Shown here piece by piece: positions 6,753-12,596 of a stretch of 12,596 nt of DNA. The stretch lies in assembly GCA_012514865.1 (NCBI GenBank), contig JAAYZO010000440.1:1-12596 (forward strand), in the 5' to 3' direction. The first letter of the stretch is position 1; each line of letters opens with the position of its first letter. The stretch is from Lentisphaerota bacterium (GTDB taxonomy: Bacteria; Verrucomicrobiota; Lentisphaeria; Oligosphaerales; JAFGRS01). A program made the position numbers and the translations under genes. The notes under the pieces are model-generated. The model worked only from the letters and a program-made list of their open reading frames with translations. It searched no databases and was not told where the DNA came from.

Positions 6753-7329
6753 AAGTGAATCGTTCGTACAGGAGGCAGCACTGCTGCCGCAGTCGTTCCA
6801 CGCTGCCCGTGTTGATCAGTCCATACTCGGCACGGGCCAGCTTCTCGTCCATGCTCATCTGGTGTCTGAGCCGGGCGGCGATATGCTCGTCGCTCCAGCC
6901 GCGCCGGCGCAGGCGTTCCCACTGTGTGGTCGGGTCGCACCAGACCGCGACCGTGTGATCCAGGCCGGCATCCCAGCCGACCTCGAACAGCAGCGGCACC
7001 GCGCAGCAGAAGACCGGCGTAGCGGCGCCGGCCGCCAGGTCCATGAGGCGCCGCCGGGCGCGCGGGTGGATCAGGTCATTGAGCCACTGCAGCGCCAGGT
7101 CGTCAGCGAACACACGCTGCGCCAGTGCCCCCCGGTCAATGCCGCCGTCCGCCGTCAGGACCCCCGCGCCCCAGCGCTCAGCGACCGCCTGAGCGACCGC
7201 GCGATCCGAAGCGTAGAGGTCGTGCACTACGGCGTCCGCATCGGCCACCGTGGCGCCCAACGCCTGGAAACAGCCGAGGACTGTCGACTTGCCGGCAGCC
7301 ATGCCGCCGGTAACCCCAACCACAATCAT
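6748..7329 (-). CDS. coaE: Dephospho-CoA kinase
   Basis: Catalyses the last step of coenzyme A synthesis: ATP plus dephospho-CoA gives CoA and ADP, in the cytoplasm. It has 193 residues, a normal length for CoaE. The P-loop is GGMAAGKS (8-15), followed by DADAVVHD (30-37), which corresponds to the conserved substrate-site DAD, then LNDLIHPRAR (83-92) and VPLLFE (111-116), all typical of the family. NTG near the C-terminus corresponds to the usual NNG. The ATG at 7329 is preferred because it places the P-loop at the usual distance from the N-terminus. In-frame ATGs at 7368 and 7413 exist, and the Shine-Dalgarno signal at 7329 is poor, so the start is uncertain. It is the first gene of the run coaE-rho-zinc ribbon-parE-parC, with a promoter at 7516-7544. 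Confidence 0.95.
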   Translation of the reverse strand: MIVVGVTGGMAAGKSTVLGCFQALGATVADADAVVHDLYASDRAVAQAVAERWGAGVLTADGGIDRGALAQRVFADDLALQWLNDLIHPRARRRLMDLAAGAATPVFCCAVPLLFEVGWDAGLDHTVAVWCDPTTQWERLRRRGWSDEHIAARLRHQMSMDEKLARAEYGLINTGSVERLRQQCCLLYERFTS

Positions 7330-7369
7330 GGTCTTGGAAATGCTCTCGACACAACCCGCGATCGACATC

Positions 7370-7387
7370 CGGGAGTCTGTACTCCCG
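7370..7387 (-). other. Hairpin in the coaE leader
   Basis: Perfect 7-bp stem CGGGAGT / ACTCCCG with a 4-base ACAG loop. It lies about 40 bases before the chosen coaE start and directly abuts the alternative in-frame ATG at 7368, where it would cover the ribosome-binding region. No U-run follows, so a terminator is unlikely. Confidence 0.5.
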
Positions 7388-7435
7388 CGCCAACACACCC
7401 GACCGGAAGTCAACTGTCAGTCTGTGGGGTTGAGT

Positions 7436-7504
7436 TCAGGGGGGAGGGCAACCGCAATCACACCCAGGCCCCGAAGCCGAGGCCGCCATGCGAGGGATCT
7501 TCAT
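7436..7504 (-). CDS. Possible 22-residue leader peptide upstream of coaE
   Basis: A 22-codon open frame whose ATG at 7504 lies only about five bases after the transcription start predicted from the promoter at 7516-7544. It would therefore be translated almost leaderless; a GAGG directly abuts the ATG. The last codons read GPGCDCGCPPP and then stop: three Cys codons followed by three Pro codons, a combination that could slow ribosomes. It precedes the hairpin at 7370-7387 and coaE. Short ORFs arise easily by chance in GC-rich DNA and no homolog is known to me, so this is a candidate only. Confidence 0.25.
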   Translation of the reverse strand: MKIPRMAASASGPGCDCGCPPP

Positions 7505-7515
7505 CCTCGTGCCCT

Positions 7516-7544
7516 AGTATAGCGTCGACCCGCGCCGGCCGCAA
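7516..7544 (-). promoter_or_regulatory. Sigma70-type promoter of the coaE-rho-parE-parC run
   Basis: On the minus strand, TTGCGG (-35, 7544 to 7539) is followed by exactly 17 bases and TATACT (-10, 7521 to 7516, five of six consensus bases). It stands in an AT-richer pocket after the hflX terminator. The predicted start is near 7509, giving a leader of about 180 bases before coaE. Confidence 0.6.
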
Positions 7545-7567
7545 GCATGTCGCGACGCAATTTGCAG

Positions 7568-7592
7568 AAAAGACACCGGCGCGGGCCGACGC
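7568..7592 (-). terminator. Weak intrinsic terminator after hflX
   Basis: Nine bases after the hflX stop, the minus-strand RNA can form an 8-bp stem (GCGUCGGC / GCCGGUGU, three G-U pairs) with a CCGC loop, followed by CUUUUC. The position and the U-run fit a terminator; the stem is modest. Confidence 0.4.
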
Positions 7593-7600
7593 GGGCGCGG

Positions 7601-8902
7601 TCAGGCCGGCACGACGTAGGCGGCCACCGCCGCCAGGAGGTCGCTCGGGACGCGGACGCGCAGGCGGATGCCGGCCTCGTCGTAGGCCTCTTCCAGGATG
7701 GCGCTGCGGCGGCGCAGGAGGGTCACCACCGCATAGCGGTCGTGCGGCACCAGGAGGAGCTGTTCATGCAGGGCCGCCTCGAGTTCGCGGCAGAGGGCCT
7801 GGGTCAGTTCCGGCAGGCCCTCGCCGGTGCGCGCCGAGGTCAGCAGGCCTTCCGGGCAGGTGCGCTGACGCCGTCGGCGTTCCAGCGGGTCGGTGATGAG
7901 GTCGACCTTGTTCAGAGCGACCAGGACGGGCTTGTCGCCGGCGCCGATCTCGGTGAGCACGGCCCTGGTCGTGTCGCGCTGCGCCTCAAGGTCACGGCTG
8001 GTGATGTCCACGACCTCGATCAGGAAGTCGGCCACCAGGGTCTCTTCCAGGGTCGACTTGAAGGCCTCCACGAGCTGGTGGGGCAGCTTGCGGATGAAGC
8101 CGACGGTATCGACCAGAAGGAGTTCCTGGTGGTTGGGCAGGACGAGGCGTCGGACCGCGGGGTCGAGGGTGGCGAAGAGCTGGTTGGCGGTGAAGGCCTC
8201 GGCCTGGGTCAGGGCGTTGAGCAGGCTGGACTTGCCGGTGTTGGTGTAGCCGACGATGGCGGCCACCGTCACGGGGCGTTTCTGGCGCTGCTGGCGCTGG
8301 ACGCGTCGCTGTTTCTGGACCTCGTCGAGCTGCTCCTTGAGCCGGTCGATGCGGCCATGGACCAGCCGGGCGTCGACCTCGAGCTGCTGTTCGCCCTCGC
8401 CGCGGCTGCCCATGCCGCCGGTCGCGCCGCGCTGGCGGTGCAGGTGCGTCCAGCGCCGGCGCAGGCGGGGCAGGGCGTAGGTGGCGCGGGCCAGGTCGAC
8501 CTGGAGGACCGCCTCGCGCGTCTGCGCCCGGGCGGCGAAGATGTCGAGGATGACCTCCTGGCGGTCGATGACGGCCAGGTCACTGAGGGCCTCCCAGTTG
8601 CGCTGTTGCGACGGCGTCAGGGCGTCGTCGAAGATGATCACCTCGGCACCGCAGGCACGGGCCGTGGCGCACAGCTCGTCGGCTTTGCCGGAGCCGACCA
8701 GGTAGCGTGGATGGGGCTCGCGCAGGTGCACGAGCTGCTCGCCGACCACCTCGACGCCGAGGGTGTCGCTGAGTTCAGCCAGCTCGTCCAGGAGTTCGCG
8801 CGCCAGGTCGGCCGGGACGCTGCCCGTATGCAGCCCGACCAGGAAGGCACGGGTCGGCCGGGGAGCAGTCTCTTGGAGGGGCTTGGATCGGTCGGTGCTC
8901 AC
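7601..8902 (-). CDS. hflX: Ribosome-associated GTPase HflX
   Basis: GTPase of the TRAFAC/Obg-HflX group; characterised HflX proteins split stalled or heat-damaged 70S ribosomes. It has 433 residues, as usual. The N-terminal HflX domain shows PRYLVGSGKADEL (65-77) and IIFDDALTPSQQRN (89-102). An Arg-rich and coiled-coil linker follows (145-205), with GGMGSRGEGE near 162-171. The G domain is complete: G1 GYTNTGKS (218-225), G2 region LFATLDPAVR (242-251), G3 DTVGF (265-269), G4 NKVD (331-334), G5 SARTG (356-360). A short C-terminal domain of about 50 residues closes the protein. The start codon is GTG, with a GAGG about 12 bases upstream and no nearby in-frame ATG. It lies 129 bases downstream of rodA in the same direction. 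Confidence 0.95.
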   Translation of the reverse strand: MSTDRSKPLQETAPRPTRAFLVGLHTGSVPADLARELLDELAELSDTLGVEVVGEQLVHLREPHPRYLVGSGKADELCATARACGAEVIIFDDALTPSQQRNWEALSDLAVIDRQEVILDIFAARAQTREAVLQVDLARATYALPRLRRRWTHLHRQRGATGGMGSRGEGEQQLEVDARLVHGRIDRLKEQLDEVQKQRRVQRQQRQKRPVTVAAIVGYTNTGKSSLLNALTQAEAFTANQLFATLDPAVRRLVLPNHQELLLVDTVGFIRKLPHQLVEAFKSTLEETLVADFLIEVVDITSRDLEAQRDTTRAVLTEIGAGDKPVLVALNKVDLITDPLERRRRQRTCPEGLLTSARTGEGLPELTQALCRELEAALHEQLLLVPHDRYAVVTLLRRRSAILEEAYDEAGIRLRVRVPSDLLAAVAAYVVPA

Positions 8903-9031
8903 AGCGTGCTTTCTGCCTCGATGGCCTGGTGCCGCGCCGGTTGCCGGCAGGCGGCCGCGCGGCGTCGCCGCGAACCATCACCATAGCCTCGGGCAGGGCC
9001 GTTTCCAGCCGGCGCGCCGTGCCGCGCCGCC

Positions 9032-10249
9032 TCAGGCCGGCCCGCGCGGGCGGCGGATGTGGACGCTCTGGACCAGGCCGCAGCAGGCCATGACGGCGAT
9101 CATGAACGAGCCGCCGTGACTGACGAAGGGCAGGGGCAGGCCGACGATCGGGGCCGCTTTGACGGTCATCCCGATGTTAATGAACGCGTGCGTGAAGATC
9201 AGCACAGCGACGCCGACGGCCAGGTAGCACCCCAGGTCATCGGCGGCACCGGCGGCGGTGCGCAGGGCGCAGACCAGGATGCCGATCAGGGCGCAGACCA
9301 CCCCGGCGGCCCCGACGAAGCCGGTCTCCTCGCCGATCACCGAGAAGATGAAGTCGCTCGAGGCGACATTGCGCGGCAGGAAGCCCAGGACGTGCTGCGT
9401 GCCGCGCATGTAGCCCTTGCCCCAAAGCCCGCCGCTGCCTACCGCCAGGAGGCTCTGCTGGGCATTCCAGCTGTCGCTGGCCTGGCGGAAGAAGGCGGCG
9501 TGGCGGCGCTCGGCCTCCTCCTGCACCGGCTCGGGCATGAACGGCGCCGCCAGGGCCAGGGCCAGCGACGAGGGCGCCTCGATGAAGACCTTGATGCGGT
9601 CCTGCTGGTAGCGCTTCAGACGCGGGTAGGCCAGCGTTCCGGCCAGGCTCGCACAGAGCACCGCCGCCACGATCCAGCGCCAGCGCAGGCGGGCCGTGAA
9701 GGCGATCGCCAGGGCAAAGGGCACGAAGACGATCGCCGTGCCGAAATCCGGCTGCAGGAGGATCAGCGCCATCGGCAGCGCGATCGCGGCCAGGCAGGGC
9801 ACCACGCAGTGCACCGGCGAGCGCCGCAGCCAGGGGTGGCTCGCCACCCAGGCTACGAACAGCAGCACCGCCGGCTTGGCCAGCTCGGAGGGCTGCAGGG
9901 GCACGCCCAGGCCCGGCACCGGCAGCCAGCTCCGCGCCGCGTTGTGCACCACGCCCAGCGGCGAGAGGACCAGCACCAGCAGGAGCAGGGCACCCAGATA
10001 GGCGAGCCAGGACCACTCGGCCAGACGGCGGTAGTCGGCGGCCGCCAGGGCCACGTAGGCGGCCAGGCCGATGCCGGCGTGCAGGAGCTGGCGTTGCCAC
10101 TGGCCGGCGAAGTGCCCGCCGACCTCCTGGCCCACACCGTAGATGAACAGCAGCCCGGTGCCGAGCAGGAGCAGGTTCAGCCCCAGCATGGCGAAGTCCA
10201 TGCGGAGGAGGGGGCGGAGTGCGGCGAGTGTGGGGCGGCCCGTGTGCAT
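9032..10249 (-). CDS. rodA: Rod-shape SEDS peptidoglycan glycosyltransferase RodA
   Basis: Integral membrane SEDS polymerase that links lipid II into glycan strands during side-wall synthesis, normally with a class B PBP partner. It has 405 residues with about ten hydrophobic segments from residue 18 onward. Family motifs are visible: QPSELAKPA (119-127), LQPDFGTA (165-172), QDRIKVF in the large external loop, SGGLWGKGYMRGTQ (272-285), the catalytic-type Asp D299 in SSDFIFSVIGEETG, and LPLPFVSHGGS (371-381). GLWGKG and DFIFSVIGEE favour RodA over FtsW. The loop at 225-260 is long and carries an acidic/basic insertion. The ATG at 10249 was chosen because the first membrane segment follows; the frame is open to 10441 but that part is Arg/Pro-rich and covers the promoter region. 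M17 is another option, and neither has a good ribosome site. Confidence 0.92.
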   Translation of the reverse strand: MHTGRPTLAALRPLLRMDFAMLGLNLLLLGTGLLFIYGVGQEVGGHFAGQWQRQLLHAGIGLAAYVALAAADYRRLAEWSWLAYLGALLLLVLVLSPLGVVHNAARSWLPVPGLGVPLQPSELAKPAVLLFVAWVASHPWLRRSPVHCVVPCLAAIALPMALILLQPDFGTAIVFVPFALAIAFTARLRWRWIVAAVLCASLAGTLAYPRLKRYQQDRIKVFIEAPSSLALALAAPFMPEPVQEEAERRHAAFFRQASDSWNAQQSLLAVGSGGLWGKGYMRGTQHVLGFLPRNVASSDFIFSVIGEETGFVGAAGVVCALIGILVCALRTAAGAADDLGCYLAVGVAVLIFTHAFINIGMTVKAAPIVGLPLPFVSHGGSFMIAVMACCGLVQSVHIRRPRGPA

Positions 10250-10330
10250 GGTGCTGTCAGACGACGCGAGGGACTCGAGGGTGACGGCCCGGTGCGGCCG
10301 GCGAGCGGGAGGCTGCCGCGCCGCCGTGCC

Positions 10331-10358
10331 ACTATAGAGCCCGCCGCCGCCGTCGCCA
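10331..10358 (-). promoter_or_regulatory. Possible rodA promoter
   Basis: TATAGT (10336 to 10331, five of six -10 bases) lies on the minus strand in otherwise GC-rich sequence, with a weak -35 TGGCGA 16 bases upstream. It would give a leader of about 75 bases before rodA. Confidence 0.4.
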
Positions 10359-10394
10359 GTCGGACGGATCGTCCTGCACGGGCCGGGCAGCGAC

Positions 10395-10422
10395 TTGCGC
10401 CGGCGTGTTTCGAGGTGATAGT
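10395..10422 (+). promoter_or_regulatory. Possible promoter of the deoR-nagA operon
   Basis: TTGCGC, 16 bases, then GATAGT (four of six -10 bases), about 37 bases before the DeoR start. It lies in the 209-base divergent region shared with rodA, in its AT-richest part (10406-10452). The repressor probably binds here, but I could not find a clear operator repeat. Confidence 0.35.
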
Positions 10423-10447
10423 AAGGATCAGTTGCGAACATCGTGAT

Positions 10448-10451
10448 GGAG
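10448..10451 (+). promoter_or_regulatory. Ribosome binding site of the DeoR-family gene
   Basis: GGAG seven bases before the ATG at 10459, supporting that start. Confidence 0.6.
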
Positions 10452-10458
10452 TTGCGGC

Positions 10459-11238
10459 ATGCGTCGACAGCGACAGGACGCCATCTGTGCGGAGCTGGAG
10501 CGAACCGGCCGGGTGACGGTTGAGGCTCTGGCGGCGTCGTGGGGCGTGCAGCCGATCACCATCCGGCGCGACCTCGACGACCTGGCCGAGCGCGGCCTGC
10601 TGATCCGGGTCCGCGGCGGCGGGGTGCGCAGCACGCGGGTGAGTCTTGAGTTCAGCTACAGCGACCGTCTGCAGCAGCAGCTCCCGGCCAAGCGTGCGAT
10701 TGCGCGGGCGGCGGCGGCGCAGGTGGAGTCGGGTCAGACGGTGCTTCTGGACACCGGCAGCACGACGCAGTTGATTGCGCGCGAGCTGTCGGGTCGGACC
10801 GGCCTGACGATTGTGACCAACTCGCTGGCGGTGGGCTACGAGCTGCGCGGTTCGGCGGGGCTGCAGGTGGTCGTCCTGGGCGGCCTGGCCCGTCCTGGCG
10901 GCATCGAGCTGGTGGGTCCCTTCACCGAGCGGCAGCTCGCCGAGATCCGTGCCGACCTGGCCTTCCTGGGCGCCGACGCGGTCGACGCCGCGGCCGGCTT
11001 CTACGCGGCCAGTCCGGAGGTGGCCCGCATCGAGACCCTGATGATCCGCGCCGCGGCCCGGGCCGTGGTGGTAGCCACAGCCGACAAGCTGCAGCGGCGG
11101 TCCTTTGTGCGCTACGCGCGGCTGAGCGAGGTTGACGCCTGGGTGACCAGCGGCGAGATTGAGCCGGCGGCGGAGCGTCGGCTCCGGCGTCAGCTCCAGG
11201 TGCTGCAGGTCCCCAGTCTCGAGGATGCACAGCGATGA
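10459..11238 (+). CDS. DeoR/GlpR-family transcriptional regulator
   Basis: Cytoplasmic sugar-phosphate-responsive repressor, 259 residues, the family's standard length. The N-terminal winged helix-turn-helix shows the DeoR signature: VTVEALAASWGV (19-30), TIRRDLDDLAERGLL (34-48), then an RVRGGG wing. The C-terminal effector domain has DTGSTT (98-103), TIVTNSLAV (117-125), LGG (140-142), GADAVDAAAGFYAASPEVA (171-189, slightly changed from the common GxDGI..G form) and the ADKLQRRSFVR segment near 208-218. Its TGA overlaps the nagA ATG (ATGA), which implies translational coupling. The partner gene suggests it senses an amino-sugar phosphate and controls its own operon, as the AgaR/NagR-like members do; the effector cannot be read from the sequence. 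Confidence 0.92.
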   Translation: MRRQRQDAICAELERTGRVTVEALAASWGVQPITIRRDLDDLAERGLLIRVRGGGVRSTRVSLEFSYSDRLQQQLPAKRAIARAAAAQVESGQTVLLDTGSTTQLIARELSGRTGLTIVTNSLAVGYELRGSAGLQVVVLGGLARPGGIELVGPFTERQLAEIRADLAFLGADAVDAAAGFYAASPEVARIETLMIRAAARAVVVATADKLQRRSFVRYARLSEVDAWVTSGEIEPAAERRLRRQLQVLQVPSLEDAQR

Positions 11239-12440
11239 CCCATCCAGCCTCTTTCTGCATTGACGATGCCCGCGTAGTGGTGCCCGGCCGGGAGGTCGTG
11301 CGCGGTGGCCTGCGCGTGACCGACGGCCGCATCGCGGCGTTCGGCCCGGCGGTCCGCGCCGCGGCCGGCGAGGCGCGTATCGCGGCGTCGGGCGCCCTGC
11401 TGACGCCCGGTCTGATCGACGTCCACACGCATGGCCTGCATCACGTCCGCTACGACGCCGGCCCCGGCGACCTGCGCCAGGGCGCCGCCTGCCTCGGCGC
11501 TTACGGCTGCACCTGCGCCTACCCGACTCTGATCGGCAAGGCCGACAAGGCCTTCCTGGAGCTCCTCTCGGCGACCTGCGCCGGCCTGGACGGCGCTGAC
11601 GGCCCGAATGGTGCCTGCATGCCCGGCCTGCATCTGGAGGGCCCCTTCCTCGCCTTCACCGGCGCCGGCTGCACCCTCGTCCCCGGCGACGTCGGGATGC
11701 TCCGCGAGATCCTGGCGGCCGGCCAGGGCCGCGTCGCCAGCATGTCGATCAGCCCGGACGCCGAGAACATCCTGCCGGTGATCGAGGTGCTGGTCGAGGC
11801 CGGCATCCGCGTCTTCATCACCCACACCGGTGCGACCCTGGCGCAGACCCAGAAGGCCATCGATGCCGGGGCGCGCCATGCGACGCACTTCTACGACGTG
11901 TTCTACCCGCAGCCCGAAACCGACCTCGGGGTGCGCCCGGTGGCCTGTGTCGAGGCCATCCTGGCCGACCGGCGGGTCACGGTGGATATCATCACCGACG
12001 GCGTCCACGTCGATCCCACCGCCGTGCGCATGAGCCTCTATGCCAAGGGCTGGGAGAACCTGATGATGATCACCGACAGCAATGTCGGCGCGGGTCTGCC
12101 GCCGGGCGAGTACGACACCCCCTGGGGCTTCCGCATCTACGCGCATCCGGCCAAGGCGGCCCGCATCATCGGCGACCACCCGTTCGCCGGGGCTCTGGCC
12201 GGGAGTGCCCTGACGAGCAATGTCGGCATGGCGAATCTCCTGAGCTGGTTCGGCGAGGAGCTCGAGGAGGCCCGCATCTGGGCCATGGGGACGAGCAACC
12301 CGGCCCGTCTGATGGGCCTCGAGGGCAAGGGCACCATCCGCGTCGGCGCCGATGCCGACCTGGTGCTCTGGCAGCAGGAGAGCCTGACGCCGCGGCTGAC
12401 CTGGGTCGGCGGGCGCTGCATCTACGACAGCACGAAGTGA
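11235..12440 (+). CDS. nagA: N-acetylglucosamine-6-phosphate deacetylase (NagA family)
   Basis: Amidohydrolase expected to convert GlcNAc-6-phosphate and water to glucosamine-6-phosphate and acetate in the cytoplasm. It has 401 residues, a usual length. The metal and catalytic residues are all present: H64 and H66 in PGLIDVHTHG, E135 in GLHLEGPF, H197 in ITHTGAT, H218 in ATHFYDVF, H257 in TDGVHVDP, and the catalytic Asp D281 in MITDS. Downstream are ALAGSALTSNVGM (320-332) and the C-terminal GTIRVGADADLVLW strand that closes the small beta domain. Deviations from the common form are THFYDVF for THLFNAM and ITDS for VTDA, plus a Cys-rich N-terminal half (C87, C92, C94, C115, C128, C146). The start overlaps the regulator stop. 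A related amino-sugar or other N-acyl substrate is possible. Confidence 0.88.
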   Translation: MTHPASFCIDDARVVVPGREVVRGGLRVTDGRIAAFGPAVRAAAGEARIAASGALLTPGLIDVHTHGLHHVRYDAGPGDLRQGAACLGAYGCTCAYPTLIGKADKAFLELLSATCAGLDGADGPNGACMPGLHLEGPFLAFTGAGCTLVPGDVGMLREILAAGQGRVASMSISPDAENILPVIEVLVEAGIRVFITHTGATLAQTQKAIDAGARHATHFYDVFYPQPETDLGVRPVACVEAILADRRVTVDIITDGVHVDPTAVRMSLYAKGWENLMMITDSNVGAGLPPGEYDTPWGFRIYAHPAKAARIIGDHPFAGALAGSALTSNVGMANLLSWFGEELEEARIWAMGTSNPARLMGLEGKGTIRVGADADLVLWQQESLTPRLTWVGGRCIYDSTK

Positions 12441-12451
12441 TCCCATGGCAC

Positions 12452-12487
12452 GCCCGGCGGGCGACGGCCCCGGCCGCGACGCCGGGC
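12452..12487 (+). other. Stem-loop between nagA and the next gene
   Basis: Perfect 8-bp inverted repeat GCCCGGCG / CGCCGGGC enclosing 20 GC-rich bases that can pair further. It occupies most of the 73-base gap after nagA. No T-run follows, so an intrinsic terminator is unlikely; an intercistronic stabilising or processing hairpin is possible. Confidence 0.45.
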
Positions 12488-12513
12488 AGGAGAGACGAGG
12501 AGACGAGATCCCG

Positions 12514-12596
12514 ATGAGTACCTTCACCTGGAAACCGGCCGAGTTCATACCCTTCCGCGACATGGCCGCCATCGAGCGCTGCCGTGCCATTCGCAA
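12514..12596 (+). CDS. Start of an unrecognised protein, cut by window edge
   Basis: Twenty-seven codons are visible, beginning MSTFTWKPAEFIPFRD and ending in an Arg-rich stretch. A GAGGAG ribosome site lies 11 bases before the ATG. There is no signal peptide or known motif in this piece. Its position after deoR-nagA makes a glucosamine-6-phosphate deaminase, or another sugar-phosphate enzyme, a reasonable guess, but the visible residues do not show it. Confidence 0.6.
   Translation, partial: MSTFTWKPAEFIPFRDMAAIERCRAIR

Noticed and set aside
4288..7896. A 1202-codon open frame on the plus strand running through several genes
   Set aside because: It is antisense to the zinc-ribbon gene, rho and coaE, all with clear family motifs. 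Its translation is compositional noise of the kind GC-rich codon use produces on the opposite strand.
7547..8986. Plus-strand open frame opposite hflX
   Set aside because: HflX on the minus strand has all five G motifs; the plus-strand frame has none.
10250..10441. Upstream extension of rodA to 10441
   Set aside because: The added 64 residues are Arg/Pro/Gly-rich, unlike SEDS N-termini, and would cover the likely promoter region.
10406..10452. A DeoR-type operator in the AT-richer divergent region
   Set aside because: Only imperfect partial repeats (GTTTCG and GCGAAC) are visible; they do not form a convincing palindrome or direct repeat.
9059..10516. Plus-strand open frame opposite rodA
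   Set aside because: The product is Gln/Arg/Asp/Gly-rich, and RodA motifs on the minus strand account for the region.
11190..12596. Minus-strand open frame opposite nagA
   Set aside because: It is the antisense of a NagA with all catalytic residues; Asp/Ala/Val-rich shadow.

Overview
The window is GC-rich bacterial chromosomal DNA, tightly packed with core genes. There are no tRNA or rRNA genes, no mobile element and no CRISPR array. The set suggests a member of the PVC superphylum, with Lentisphaerota, Kiritimatiellota or Verrucomicrobiota as the best guesses. The hints are a topoisomerase IV pair of the Bacteroidetes/Chlamydiae type, coaE directly upstream of rho (a linkage I recall from Chlamydia), and a Rho with a long disordered Arg/Asn-rich N-terminus. 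This assignment is inference from gene style; no phylogenetic marker was compared.

Minus strand, read from right to left. rodA (10249 to 9032) and hflX (8902 to 7601) form a first block, with a possible promoter near 10331-10358 and a weak hairpin-plus-U terminator at 7568-7592. Immediately after it a good sigma70-type promoter (7516-7544) starts a second block: coaE, rho, a 78-residue zinc-ribbon protein with an acidic tail, parE, and parC, which runs off the left edge. The close spacing suggests one long transcript linking coenzyme A synthesis, transcription termination and chromosome decatenation. The 180-base coaE leader holds a 22-codon candidate leader ORF ending in a Cys/Pro-rich stretch, and a 7-bp hairpin.

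Plus strand. Divergent from rodA, a DeoR-family repressor gene (10459) overlaps nagA by four bases (ATGA). After a 73-base structured gap a third gene begins and is cut off by the right edge. This looks like a small amino-sugar catabolic operon carrying its own regulator.

The most unusual features are repetitive coding sequences. The ParC C-terminal tail carries 9-bp Thr-Ser-Gln repeats, collagen-like Gly-Glu-Pro repeats and an in-frame 195-bp-spaced duplication. The Rho N-terminus carries five 27-bp repeats. The zinc-ribbon protein ends in a near-pure Asp/Glu run. I did not find a convincing undescribed multi-gene system; most of the window is housekeeping.
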